A DNA stretch of 64,000 bases, taken from positions 62,001 through 126,000 of the forward strand of contig NC_083676.1 of the NCBI RefSeq assembly GCF_030384665.1. The letters run 5' to 3'. A program made the translations under genes and the position numbers. Every line of letters starts with the position of its first letter. The first letter of the stretch is position 1. The DNA is from Lodderomyces elongisporus. Lineage: Eukaryota; Ascomycota; Pichiomycetes; Serinales; Debaryomycetaceae. Below are positions 40,433 to 51,400 of the stretch, in pieces. The notes under the pieces are model-generated. The model saw only the letters and a program-made list of their open reading frames with translations, did no database searches and had not been told where the DNA came from.

Positions 40433-42064
40433 TTAGGTCGACGATTTGCCTTCTCTATAATGTTGTTCTTGAAGTTCAACATCACTGCCGCCGTCAGTAC
40501 CAGTCTCGTCAGACTCCAAGTCTTCTTCTTTGCCTTCCTCCACCAATCCAATATGACCTTCGTAGCCTTGATCTCTCAAGTAATTCTTGAACTTAATATC
40601 TTCCTCCAACAAGTCGTCTACTTTTAAGTGTGGGATGAAAATAGCAGTAATGATCACTCCAACAAGACCACAGCATGCGGCAATAATAAACGTATATCTC
40701 TGACCACTTTCCTTTGTACCACCAATGGTCAATACTCTTTGAAAAGCTTTTGTTCCTGCAACAGCACCAATCTTACCAACTAAAGCACTAATACCGTAAA
40801 ATGTACCTCTCACAGGTGTAGCAAAACTTTCACTTGAAACCAAGCCCAAGACATTTCCCATACCTGCATTACCGCAACTTTGCATCAATCCAAAAAGCAC
40901 AATAAATAATGCCGTGATTTTTTTGACTCTATAGTACGCAATACCAACAATAAGACCAAAGATGATGTATCCAATGAATCCAATCAACATTGTATATTTC
41001 TTACCAATAATGTCGACGAGGTACGCACCAACAAAGACACCCGGTAAGGCAATTGCTCCAAGCAACAAGTTCCATTCAGCGATTTTTTCCAAATCCATAT
41101 TATCTGAAATCACATTAGAGATAATGGTTGCTGAAAAAATACCATTGGGGAATGTGACAAAGTCGTAAAGAAACCAAGTGACACAAGTTCCAAATAGTCT
41201 AAACCCATAGTATTTCAATGCAAGCCAGTAGGGTGGGTGGACTCTAATTGCTGATTTTTTGAAAAGTACTGAGGTTGCCATCTTCATACGGAAATAAAAC
41301 ACAGACAATGGCCAAAAACATCCAATGGCAAACATTGTTCTCCATAAACCATCATAGTGTTTTCCAGTGATCTTGTTGACAATAAGAAAAATGATGGAGG
41401 CGAATGGTCCACCAAATGATAAGGGTAAGTTTGTTGCGAGAATGAAAGCCATACCTCTTTTTTTAACACTTTCATTTGCTGCTTCTGATGCGGCAACTGA
41501 GCTTGAAGGGTACTCTGCGCCAATACCAAACCCGGTAACACCACGGAATATGGTCATCATCCAAAACATTCCGGTTACGGTTTTACCGTGTGAAGCAGCA
41601 CACATCATTGAGCCAAAGATCAAGAAGCATGTTGCAATGACAATAGCCCATTTTCTGCTGATCAAGTCGGCACAAATACCAATAACAAACTGTCCCAAAA
41701 TTGTTCCTACCAAGGAAGCATTAGAGACCTGGGTTGACATGTTGGAGTCATAGACTTTGGGGTATTCAATGGCAAATACCTTGTTAAGCATGGACATGAC
41801 ATTGTTTTGGTAACCATCTGATATGAGAGCAAACCCTGCACAAAGAATCATTAATGCGTCACGGATCTTAACTCCGCCATCAAGTCTGTGTCGTCTTTCT
41901 TCTTCATGGTAGACATAGTGTTTTTGGGGATCATTGTTATTGTTGTTGTTGTTGATGTTGTTGTTGTCACTGCTTGTTTGGCTTGATGAGATCTCAATGT
42001 TGTCTGATTGCCGGTCAGGTGATGTGTGGACTTGCTCAATGGTTATTGGTTCTTTCTCAGACAT
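40433..42064 (-). CDS. GIT-family glycerophosphodiester permease (MFS, phosphate:H+ symporter type)
   Basis: Plasma-membrane transporter of the major facilitator superfamily, about 12 membrane segments, 543 residues, ATG at 42064. The N-terminal 65 residues are hydrophilic with an Asn run. TM1 is ALMILCAGFALISDGYQNNV, whose SDGYQ...MSMLNKVF pattern is shared by yeast Git1 and the Pho84 group. Other family marks are DLISRKWAIV in loop 2-3, the GAEYPSSS motif near TM5 and RGTFYGISALVGKIGA in the second half. The C-terminus is acidic. Git1-type carriers import glycerophosphoinositol; Candida has several paralogues, some for glycerophosphocholine, and the substrate cannot be read from sequence here. 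The gene family is sure, the exact member is not. Confidence 0.9.
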   Translation of the reverse strand: MSEKEPITIEQVHTSPDRQSDNIEISSSQTSSDNNNINNNNNNNDPQKHYVYHEEERRHRLDGGVKIRDALMILCAGFALISDGYQNNVMSMLNKVFAIEYPKVYDSNMSTQVSNASLVGTILGQFVIGICADLISRKWAIVIATCFLIFGSMMCAASHGKTVTGMFWMMTIFRGVTGFGIGAEYPSSSVAASEAANESVKKRGMAFILATNLPLSFGGPFASIIFLIVNKITGKHYDGLWRTMFAIGCFWPLSVFYFRMKMATSVLFKKSAIRVHPPYWLALKYYGFRLFGTCVTWFLYDFVTFPNGIFSATIISNVISDNMDLEKIAEWNLLLGAIALPGVFVGAYLVDIIGKKYTMLIGFIGYIIFGLIVGIAYYRVKKITALFIVLFGLMQSCGNAGMGNVLGLVSSESFATPVRGTFYGISALVGKIGAVAGTKAFQRVLTIGGTKESGQRYTFIIAACCGLVGVIITAIFIPHLKVDDLLEEDIKFKNYLRDQGYEGHIGLVEEGKEEDLESDETGTDGGSDVELQEQHYREGKSST

Positions 42065-42205
42065 CTTCTCTTAGGTGGTGAAGGTAGTGATTATAAGCTT
42101 AGATTAAAGTGAAGATCTATATAAAGGAATTGATCAAGCAAGAACACTCAAAAAGAAAAAAATAAAATAAAAAAAAGGTAGCAATGAGTAGGAGTTTTGA
42201 TGAGA

Positions 42206-42228
42206 GGGGCAAAGGGAAAGGGAAAGGG
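42206..42228 (+). other. Potential G-quadruplex near the GIT permease start
   Basis: GGGG, GGG, GGG and GGG runs with spacers of 4, 3 and 3 on the plus strand (template strand of the permease gene), about 145-165 bp upstream of its ATG. Pattern match only. Confidence 0.5.
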
Positions 42229-43034
42229 AAAGGAAAAGGGACTGAAGGGATCAAAAAAAAGGAAGTCAAAGTGAGGGATACTCTAGACCTATTATATACT
42301 GCTTGTAATTCTTGATTCTTAATTCTTTTTTTTAATAAAGGTTTTCTAAAACACCACTCCTCTTTGCAGTGCATTTATTTTGTATTTTTTTTTTATCTCT
42401 TAAAACGCCATTTTCCCAAATTTGTATAACAACTGTTATATTCATCGTACATGTTGAATGAAGGGCATCATTCAATGCATGTAATTTTTTTTTTCAAATA
42501 AATTAAATAGATTGAAATGAGCTCTTGACTAAAAAATTTGAGAAAACGTGCTTCATTTTTCGTTTTTTCTTTTTTCATGGATATCTTTTCTTTGAAAATG
42601 AAATAAGCAATTAAAGGGTTATTCCGTATTTGGTGATTGTGGTTTTTTGTAATCTTTTAATTTCTAATTTCAATTTTAAATTTAATTTTTTTTTTCGCAC
42701 TTTAAGCCGTGCCTAAATCTCTTCCTCTGTTTTTTTCTTTCTGTCAATATGAAAAATTTAGTAAACAAGAAGCGGAATTTAATTATTACTGTTGATGATA
42801 CTACTATTAATAGTCAACTGTAGTTATGAACTTGATTTAGACCAGCAATACTTTGCATATAATGCATACTTCAAAATAACAAAAAAAAAATTTTAAAGTA
42901 ATGAAAAAAAAGGAAGAAGATTAATTGAAACTTATTATTTGATTGCAGAAAAAACCACGTGGAAAGGCTTTTTCCTCCCCCCCCCTCCTCCTCTCTTCTT
43001 TTTTTTTCTGATTGAGTAAATTAATTATAAAATT

Positions 43035-43058
43035 AATCAATTGATTAATCAATTGATT
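43035..43058. repeat. Two tandem copies of the palindrome ATCAATTGAT
   Basis: ATCAATTGAT at 43036-43045 and again at 43048-43057, joined so that the whole 24 bp (43035-43058) is itself a palindrome; TGATTGATG follows. TGAT cores in this arrangement resemble homeodomain sites, but the sequence could also form a hairpin or cruciform. Confidence 0.6.
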
Positions 43059-43956
43059 GATGCAAAGAAGTACATTTAGTATAGCAACCTCTGGCTTTTC
43101 TTTTTCTTTTTTTTTTTTTCTTTCCTATTGCTTATTTGCCAATGTGGAAACAACAGATCAAGATAGGGGTATTAGCAAGGGAAACATTGATATATCGGCC
43201 TTTACAATGATTGCCGATAATATTGTTCCATGAGCTGTTAAGTATTATCGTGTACCTTAAAACTAGATGGGTGCCAAGAAGAAAAATTGTATGAAACCTG
43301 TCAAATCTTAAAAATAAAAAAAAAAAGAAAAAAAAAAAGAAAAAAAAAACTTATAAGCGGAATTAGACATAGACATAGACACACACACCCACCCACACAC
43401 CCACACACAATTCCCAAACACTCAGATTTATCCAGCACCAGAATCTCCTCTCTTGTCTGTTCTTTTCTATTCTCTTTTTACCTCTCTTCTGCTCTGGGTT
43501 GCCTTTTTTTTTTTTACATTTCCCGTGACTCTGTTCATAAATGTTTTAATACAATTTTGTGTTAATGACTACTTGAGTGATTGCTCAATGTTTCAATTTT
43601 TGGCAATGAGGGGGTGAAATCATGGAGATTGGCAATAATCCAGCTTTGAGTATTTCCTATTTTTAAACATGAAATTTCAAAATTTATACTCCATACTTCA
43701 TTACAAGGAATAGCACCACTAGCACCACTGGCACCAGTAGCAACTCTACTATTACTTCTTTCCCCACAATCCCCAGATCTCACAAACAAAATATTCCAAC
43801 AAGACATCTCTTTTTTTGGGGGGATGGGCACTCAGAAGAGGCTGATATACTTTGGCGTTGGCTGTGTATAGTTTTTTGTATAGGTTTTGTAACGCGCATG
43901 ATTATATATCTGCTGTAAATATTTATTATGAATGTACTGAAACGTAAGTGGAGGGA

Positions 43957-44000
43957 AACTAGGATTAGGACTAGGACTAAGGCAAGGACTAGGTTAAGGA
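43957..44000 (+). repeat. Degenerate GGACTA/GGATTA tandem repeat
   Basis: Six-base units AGGATT, AGGACT, AGGACT, AAGGCA, AGGACT, AGGTTA run in sequence, in otherwise AT-rich DNA. The unit is telomere-like in flavour but irregular. Confidence 0.5.
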
Positions 44001-46301
44001 AGAGGGGATTTTTTTTTTAAAAAAAGAAGGGCGTAGTAATTGTAAAAAGATTATAAAAAAATTTGTACAGCCGTGGATAAAAGTGAATAGGCTATTTCCA
44101 ACTCAAAATCGTTTTTCTTTCCCTATTTTCCTGTTGCACCCATTTCCCCAGCACTAAATGACTTATTTTTGTCAATTGTCTTATAAATTATAGCAAATTT
44201 ATTGGAGAGGGGTGGTTATACCCCAGCTTTTCAATTAATACATTGGAGTCTCAGTTTCGTATCTTGAAGATGAAAATTCGAGTAAAGATGTTTCATTAGA
44301 CCAAAATTAAACAAACGATACGAGTAAGAGATATTCAACACATTAACAGTATCTCAACTCCGAAGAAAATAAAAAAGAATCAACAAACATATCGATATCC
44401 ATATATCTATATCCATATATCTATATCTATATATATTATACTCTAATGAAATGAAGTGAAGTGAAGAATAGAGTGCTATTGCTCTGCTACCATGCATAAT
44501 AAGCACAAACATTTACATTTTTTGTTGGGCCACATTTTTTATAATTTCTCCTCTTTTATTTTCAGTATCCCCCCCCTCTCCCATTCTTTTCCCCATCCAA
44601 TAGCAACGCGGAGTATACTAAGAGTAAAAAAAAAAAATAAAGAAGGGGGGGGGGAAAGATCGGAGGAGGGGAGAGGGTAAAAAAAAGAGAGAGAAAAAAA
44701 GAAAATGCACAAAATTGATGCCGTACACCACCGAATCGGGTATAAATTGATTTTTTTATATTAAAAAATAAAAAAATAAATAAAGAAAGAGCTACCATAT
44801 GCGACTATAGCAAAAGATCAGAGAAACCAAACCCCAAAGTATTTGTTTTATTGTTTGTTTGTATGTGTGTTTGGATGCATCTTTTATTTATTTAATTTAT
44901 CTAAATTATCCCACAGTAATTGGGTTGTACGGCATTTGGATCCAAAAGTTTGTTTGTTGGTTGTGTGTGTATGTATGTGTGTTTCTCGGTGCCGCCTCCA
45001 CCCTTCCTTCTCCTTTTTCTCTCTTTTTTATGTTGTTGTTTTTATTTTTGACACTCGTCTTTCCTTTTCTCGCCCTATAAGAGTGAGGATTATATCGCCA
45101 TTTGTTACTACTTGTGCCACCCACCACTGTTAAACTTCCAGCCAAGATTTATTTCTACTTTAAATGCAAAAAAAAAAATTGTTAACGCCATAACAACAGA
45201 GCCAATTGGGAGCTGACTCCTTTTTCCTTTTTTCCTTTTCTACAAAATTGTTTGTATATATATGTTACTTTAAATGTTTAGAGTTTCCGATTCTGTTGTT
45301 GTTTGTTTTTTTTATATTTTCTATTTTCTCTATTCATTCTAAAGTTACTTCACAGAACAAAGTGTTTGTACGATTGGTGTAGACAATGTGTGATGTGTTA
45401 CTGCTTCTCTTTTTTCTCTTAAGTTATCCCCTCTTCTCCCCCCCCCCCCCAATAGCTTCTTTAGACACCCGTTTCTTGCTTCTCCACTTTCTCATCATTT
45501 TCTCTGTTCCCCTCCCTTGCTCCCACCTACCCCCCAATTACCCCAGACCCAAAATCCAACAAAAACAAAAACAGAAACAGAATCAGAAACTTCAAACTAG
45601 AACCTAAAAAAAAATCTAAAGATCTAAAAAAGCAAGAAGCAAAACGCCATAGAAATAGAGTAGACTATGACTTCAAACACCTATTAACAATAAACATAGT
45701 ATGACATAATTGTACATAGTAACTTCTCTCCTTCTTTCTTTCACTTGTCCCACCCCCTTCTTCTTCTTCCTTTTTTTTCGCAAAGCTCACCATCTTTATA
45801 TAAGAGATGTGTCTTAACTATGGCAAATACACACATACACACACATATATATATTGAATTTTGGAAGATATGAAGTATGATGTAATAGGGATACTCGTTT
45901 ATTATAATAATGCTAATTATCTATTGTTTGTATTTAGTTAAAGAGATAGTAGTAAAGAAAGACCAAAAGCTAATTAAATAAAATAATAAATTAAATTAAA
46001 TAAAATAAAAATAATAAATTAAATTAAGTAAGATTCGGATATTGTTCTATTGTAATCAATTGGTTATTGACGTGGATTGTTTTCTAGTATTGTTTGCTGG
46101 TCTTCTTATTACCTAGCGACAGATCTTGTTCTAACCAATGTTATATTACCCTTGACCTAGAGGTTAGAGGATTTATAAATGAAGAGTGAGACTGTTGATA
46201 GAAGGAATTGGATGGAATAGGCAAAAGAAAGCGAGCGAAATATCCATTTTTAATTTATTATGATAGCACAACTGACAGACAGCAATAGTAACAGCCGAAA
46301 G

Positions 46302-46347
46302 AGAAAAGAGAAAAAGGGAAAAGAGAAAAAGGGAAAAGAGAAAAAGA
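46302..46347 (+). repeat. 15-bp purine tandem repeat (about three copies)
   Basis: The unit GAGAAAAAGGGAAAA recurs about three times, entirely purine on the plus strand. Confidence 0.6.
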
Positions 46348-47038
46348 GATGAAATAAAAAAAGAAATAAATAAACTTTTTCTTATTCTCTTTTTTCTCTT
46401 TTTTAAAATCTTTAGTAGAAATTGCAACCAGTGGATAAATTGTTGAGAACCTTGACTACAACCCAAGGTGTACTATTTGTTTGGAGATGTAATTTGAAAA
46501 AAAAAAAATAGAGCTTAAGCTTTTCCAATACAATTGTGGGGGAACAGAAATAGGAGATGTGGTGGCAAAAAGAGTTGTTGAGCTTAGCGGCCTACACACA
46601 CAAACACAAACACACACCCTTACAAACACACACTTTTGAGTGATGACCAAATTAGTAATGAATGATATTCTTACACGTGTATTGCCCTCTTTTTTCAAAG
46701 TAGACGAAAAAAAACAACAAATAATATATATAGTGGCGTTTTGATGTCTTATTGCCAACATTTTGCTTTATGCGTTTTGCATCTCTCGGCAATAAAAGCA
46801 ATCTGCACCATTCTCACACTTTAATATCAAAAGAAAAAAAAGAAAGCATGTATTTGCCAATCAATCACTCACTCATTCGAATAAATATACCAAATAAGCC
46901 ACAATTGGTAGCTTATAGACACTTTCTTTTAATATATATATAAGTAAATCTTTTTTTTATTTTTTATTTTTTATTTATTTTTTTATTTTTATTTTTTTAT
47001 TTATTTTTATTTTTATTTTATCTTGTATTACACAAAAA

Positions 47039-47110
47039 GGGTCAGGGTTGAGGGTTGGGGGTTGAGGGTTGGAAAGAGGAGGATAAAGGCGGGAGAGGGA
47101 AGGGAAGGGG
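47039..47110 (+). other. Two adjacent potential G-quadruplexes upstream of SKY1
   Basis: 47039-47072 has five G runs of 3-5 (GGGTCAGGGTTGAGGG, then TTGGGGGTTGAGGG) with spacers of 2-4. 47091-47110 has four more (GGGAGAGGGAAGGGAAGGGG). Both are on the plus strand, about 1.3 kb before the SKY1 ATG. These are the best quadruplex patterns in the window. Confidence 0.6.
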
Positions 47111-48423
47111 AGAAAAAAAAGGTTCTAAAACGAAAAGGAGAAATGCTCTATCCAGGAATATAGCATCAATCAATAACCGAGCACATCACTGATAAGTGTT
47201 AAATAATTGATATTCAGGTAGTATTTGATAAATATATATTGAGACATTTACAAGTCAGTATAAATAATCTAATCTATCATAATAGTAGTTGCTAAAATAA
47301 GTTGAAGAAATATTTTTTGCCCTTTATCTATTCTATTGCTATTTCTTTTTATTTTTTATTTTTCATTTTGCCAAAAGAGAAGCTTGAAGATATTTGACAG
47401 AAAAGTAAACGGCAAACTAAAACGCTGCCACACATTTAAATGACCTACTGAAAGAGAGAGAGAGTGTGTGCGGGTGTGTGGGTGTATGGTAAAGACACAT
47501 ACCTAGGTACATACAAACTCACATACATACATACTTGCATACGCACAAATAGACAGCTTCAATGATTTATCCGATATTTCTTTTCTTTTTTTTATTTTTA
47601 TTTATTTTTTTTTTTTATTTTATTTATTTATTTATTTTTATTTATTTTTTATTTTTATTTTTTCTTCTCAATTCTAAATATTTATCACTCGCAATTTCTT
47701 CAAATTTTTTACTATTGTGGTTCCACCACAGTTAACCCTGGAGTACCTAAACATCCAAACATCTAAAGATTGAATATCATTGTCTACCTTTTTCCCTTTT
47801 CTAATAAATTTTTGCTTTTTTTTTTTTTTGGGATTTGATTTGTTTTCTTTTGTTTTATTTAACTAACTAAACAACCACTTGTCCCAGAATTTGAAGAAAA
47901 CAGCTTTTTCTTCCTTTTTTTTATTCATCCTTTTCTCTTTAACGGATCCCCAAACTTGACTATCCCAGAGTAGAAACAAGACAATTATCACCAGACAAGA
48001 CGAGAACCAACTTTGTAAAGCACACCTTTGAACAATACTTTATTCAACGGACTCAAACATACTAATAACAAATTTATTCAAATATCAACTATATATTCAT
48101 TAAATATCCATCCCACGTTTCTAGAAATTTCATTGTTTTCTATTTCTATTTCTATTTCAATTTTTATATTTCATTTTTTTAAGTCTTACTATTGACATTG
48201 TTTAATAGCAAGCCACAGACCATCATAAAAGTATTTACAACCACCACTATCAATATCTTTTCTACTTCTACATGAACAAGACTACGGACTACCGATCCAT
48301 TATATACCCACTGAATACACATTAGCAACCACTAACTGAGAAAGAAGTACATATACACATAAATCTACACTCAAACATCTACAAACATCTTCAAACACAC
48401 ATGCAAAACTTTCACTCTCCACA

Positions 48424-51400
48424 ATGTTGTTAGTCGAGAGAATCAACAGTAATAGCACAAGCACAAGCACCGGCACCGGCACAAGCACCACCAATAACAA
48501 CAGCAACAATAAAGACAAAGATCCATCTACATCTACAGCTACAACAGGTACAACCTCATTGGTGGAACGCAACCAATTACCTGGCACCATGCCATCAACT
48601 TTGCAACAGAATAGCTATAGCCATGGCCAAGAACCATCAAGCTTATCTAGGAGAGGCTCAACATTCAATTCAAGAGTAAATAGCACATCCTCATTTACTC
48701 CCAACAGTAATAATAGCACCAGCAACAATGATGATACAATAATCACTACAGCTGCTATAAGTGGATCTCTAGACACTGAAAAGAAACTGAGATTCAACTT
48801 ACAAGGCTTATTTAAGAAACTACCTGTACTTAATACAACATCGGCAAATACATCAACCATCACAGTAAATTCATCATCACCACCACCACCACCACAACAA
48901 CAACAACAACTTCAACAGCAACAACAACCTCAACAGCAACAACAACAACAACCTCAACAGCAAACCTCTTCATCATCATCATCATCATTACCATTATCCT
49001 TCCAACCACCTCATACTACAAACAACACTATTAATGATACCACAAGCTTCACCCCAATATCTACCCCGACTTTCACACAAACACCACCAAGTTTCATAAG
49101 ACACAATTCTTTCCCCCGACAAGTACCCAGATCAACAAATATCATCAGCGACATCAACCCAATAACCATCATCCACAGCGTAGATGAGGAAGATGAAAGC
49201 TTGATCCACGATATAGACGAAGAAGACGAGGACGAATGTTCACTTGCAGAAGATCATAACCAACAACAGCAGCAGCAGCAACAGCAATCACATCTGCTTA
49301 GTTCAATAGATCCATATTCCCTCTCCGCAAATAATAGTCTTCAGCCAATCGATAAAGCCAACTTATTCAGCGGACAACCAAGTTACTTTTCAAGTCATTA
49401 CACTACAATGGTAAATAACCAGGAAGTATACACTTCATTCACTTCCGATTGCATATCTTTGCAAAATAGTGAAATGAGCACCGCAATTACCGAATTGGAT
49501 TCTGACACCATGATTATTAATAACAGTAACAGTAACAATGACAATGACAACATGAACAGCTATAATAAGCAAATCAATAACATTGGTAACGGTAGCATCA
49601 GTTCTCAAGAGGCACCAATAAAGGAACGCAAGTTGAGTAATACTAGCTCTTTATCACTTTCATTTCCATCCATCAAGCGCACCATATCCTTAAAGTCAAA
49701 GAAACTGCAACTGCTGCGACAACAACAACAACAGCAACAACAGCAACAACTGCTGCTGTTGAATAATGACGAGTTACTGATTCCTACATCAACTCTCCCA
49801 AAAGCCAATTCAGCGAAAACCACAGCTAGTGTAACAACTGCAAGACCTAATGCGCCAAAGAGGAATCTAAAAAGTTTACTTCGAATTGGCTCGTTTTCGG
49901 GTAATAACAACATTCAATCGACAAACCCACACAAGGAGAATCCAGCACTAGCACCAGCACCAGCACCATCAACAATTACCGCAACTACTCCAACAGCATC
50001 AACAGCAGCAGTTGTTGAAGGTCTTCCAGAGGATGACGATATCTTTGCCCAGCCTGATGATTACGAAGACCTTTCAGAAACAGAATCTGAACTCAATTAC
50101 GATCCAAAACAAGAAGAAAGCTCTCACGATTACAGAGTTGGTGGGTACCACCCAGTTTGTCGCGGTGATATTTACTACAGCAAACAGTTGGCCAATAGAG
50201 AATATGTAATTGTACGCAAACTCGGATGGGGTCATTTTTCCACTGTTTGGCTTGCCAAGTCTAGAATCACTTCATCAGTAGATCCAACACTAAATGAGAA
50301 TAATGACAATAGCGGTTCTATTGACAAAAACGAGTATTATGTTGCTATCAAATTTGTCAAATCAAACAGGAACTACAAAGAAGCAGCCAAGGATGAGATT
50401 GAAATTCTCCATACTCTAAGCGACCCTTTGAAATACGCAACTCACTTATCTTCTAAGCAATTGCAATATTTCCAAACCTGTAAACCAAAACAACACCAAG
50501 GTTATAAACACATGATGAGACTCCTCGATGATTTTGAAATTGCAGGTCCACATGGAAACCACATCTGTATGGTATTTGAGATTCTTGGTGAAAATGTCCT
50601 TAATCTCATCTACAAGTATAAGAAATTTTACAGAAATGTGAATCAAGAGTTGAAAAAGAAACAGGAGAGCGTGGGAGAAGAGCAGACACAATTATCACCT
50701 ACTCTGCAATTGCAATTGCAATCGCAGCAGCAACAACAGCAACAACAATCATCAACACCTATACAAGTACCTACACTGCCACAACAGAATATAAAATTTA
50801 ACAAGTGGGATGCTAAGTATTTGACAAAGAAGAAAAACACGAAATCTAAACTCAGTCTAGGATTAACCAAAAAGGCAGAATCATTGGAAAGTAATCATAC
50901 TAGTACCCCACCATATCCGCTCTCTTCATCATCAGCAGCATCATCAACCACATCATCCAACAACTCTGGCTCTGGCTCCGGCTCAGCTGCAGGTGATCAT
51001 CTCATGGAATCATTGGTTGAACTAGAGTCAACGACGACGATTGGATCATGGGAAGATTCAATTGACAAACGAATAAAACAAATGAAGCCGAGCTCGTTAG
51101 TCAAGATTATCGAAACATCGAAAAGCCGTGGCGGTATTCCATTGCATTTAGTCAAAAAAATTGTCAAGCAAATGCTCTTGGCTTTGGACTACATGCATCA
51201 CTGTGGTGTTATACATACCGATTTAAAACCAGAAAATATCCTCATTGATATCGAAGATATAAACAAGGTTGTCAAGTCGCTTGAGGAGGAGAAACAACAA
51301 AAAATCCGTGCTAATTCAATGAGCAGAACAGCATCTTTGATGAAGAGGAACAACTCACATGTGACAAGGCCATCGATATTGAAGCGCAATTCAACATCGG

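Larger units (their letters stand above)
42065..48423. other. 6.4-kb gene-free region between the GIT permease and SKY1
   Basis: Divergent promoters of two genes with no convincing coding sequence. Simple repeats abound: C and G homopolymers (about 42977, 44645, 45438), TATATC/TATATA blocks at about 44396-44435, a 15-bp purine repeat at about 46302-46347, AAAT/TTTA tracts around 46960-47025 and 47585-47665, and a TACA/CATA tract near 47495-47545. Notable elements are entered separately: G-quadruplex patterns, a double palindrome and a GGACTA repeat. A non-repetitive 81-codon frame lies at 43562-43807 (minus) and is discussed as a finding. The last 500 bp before SKY1 are CA/CT-rich, like a leader. 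Confidence 0.6.
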
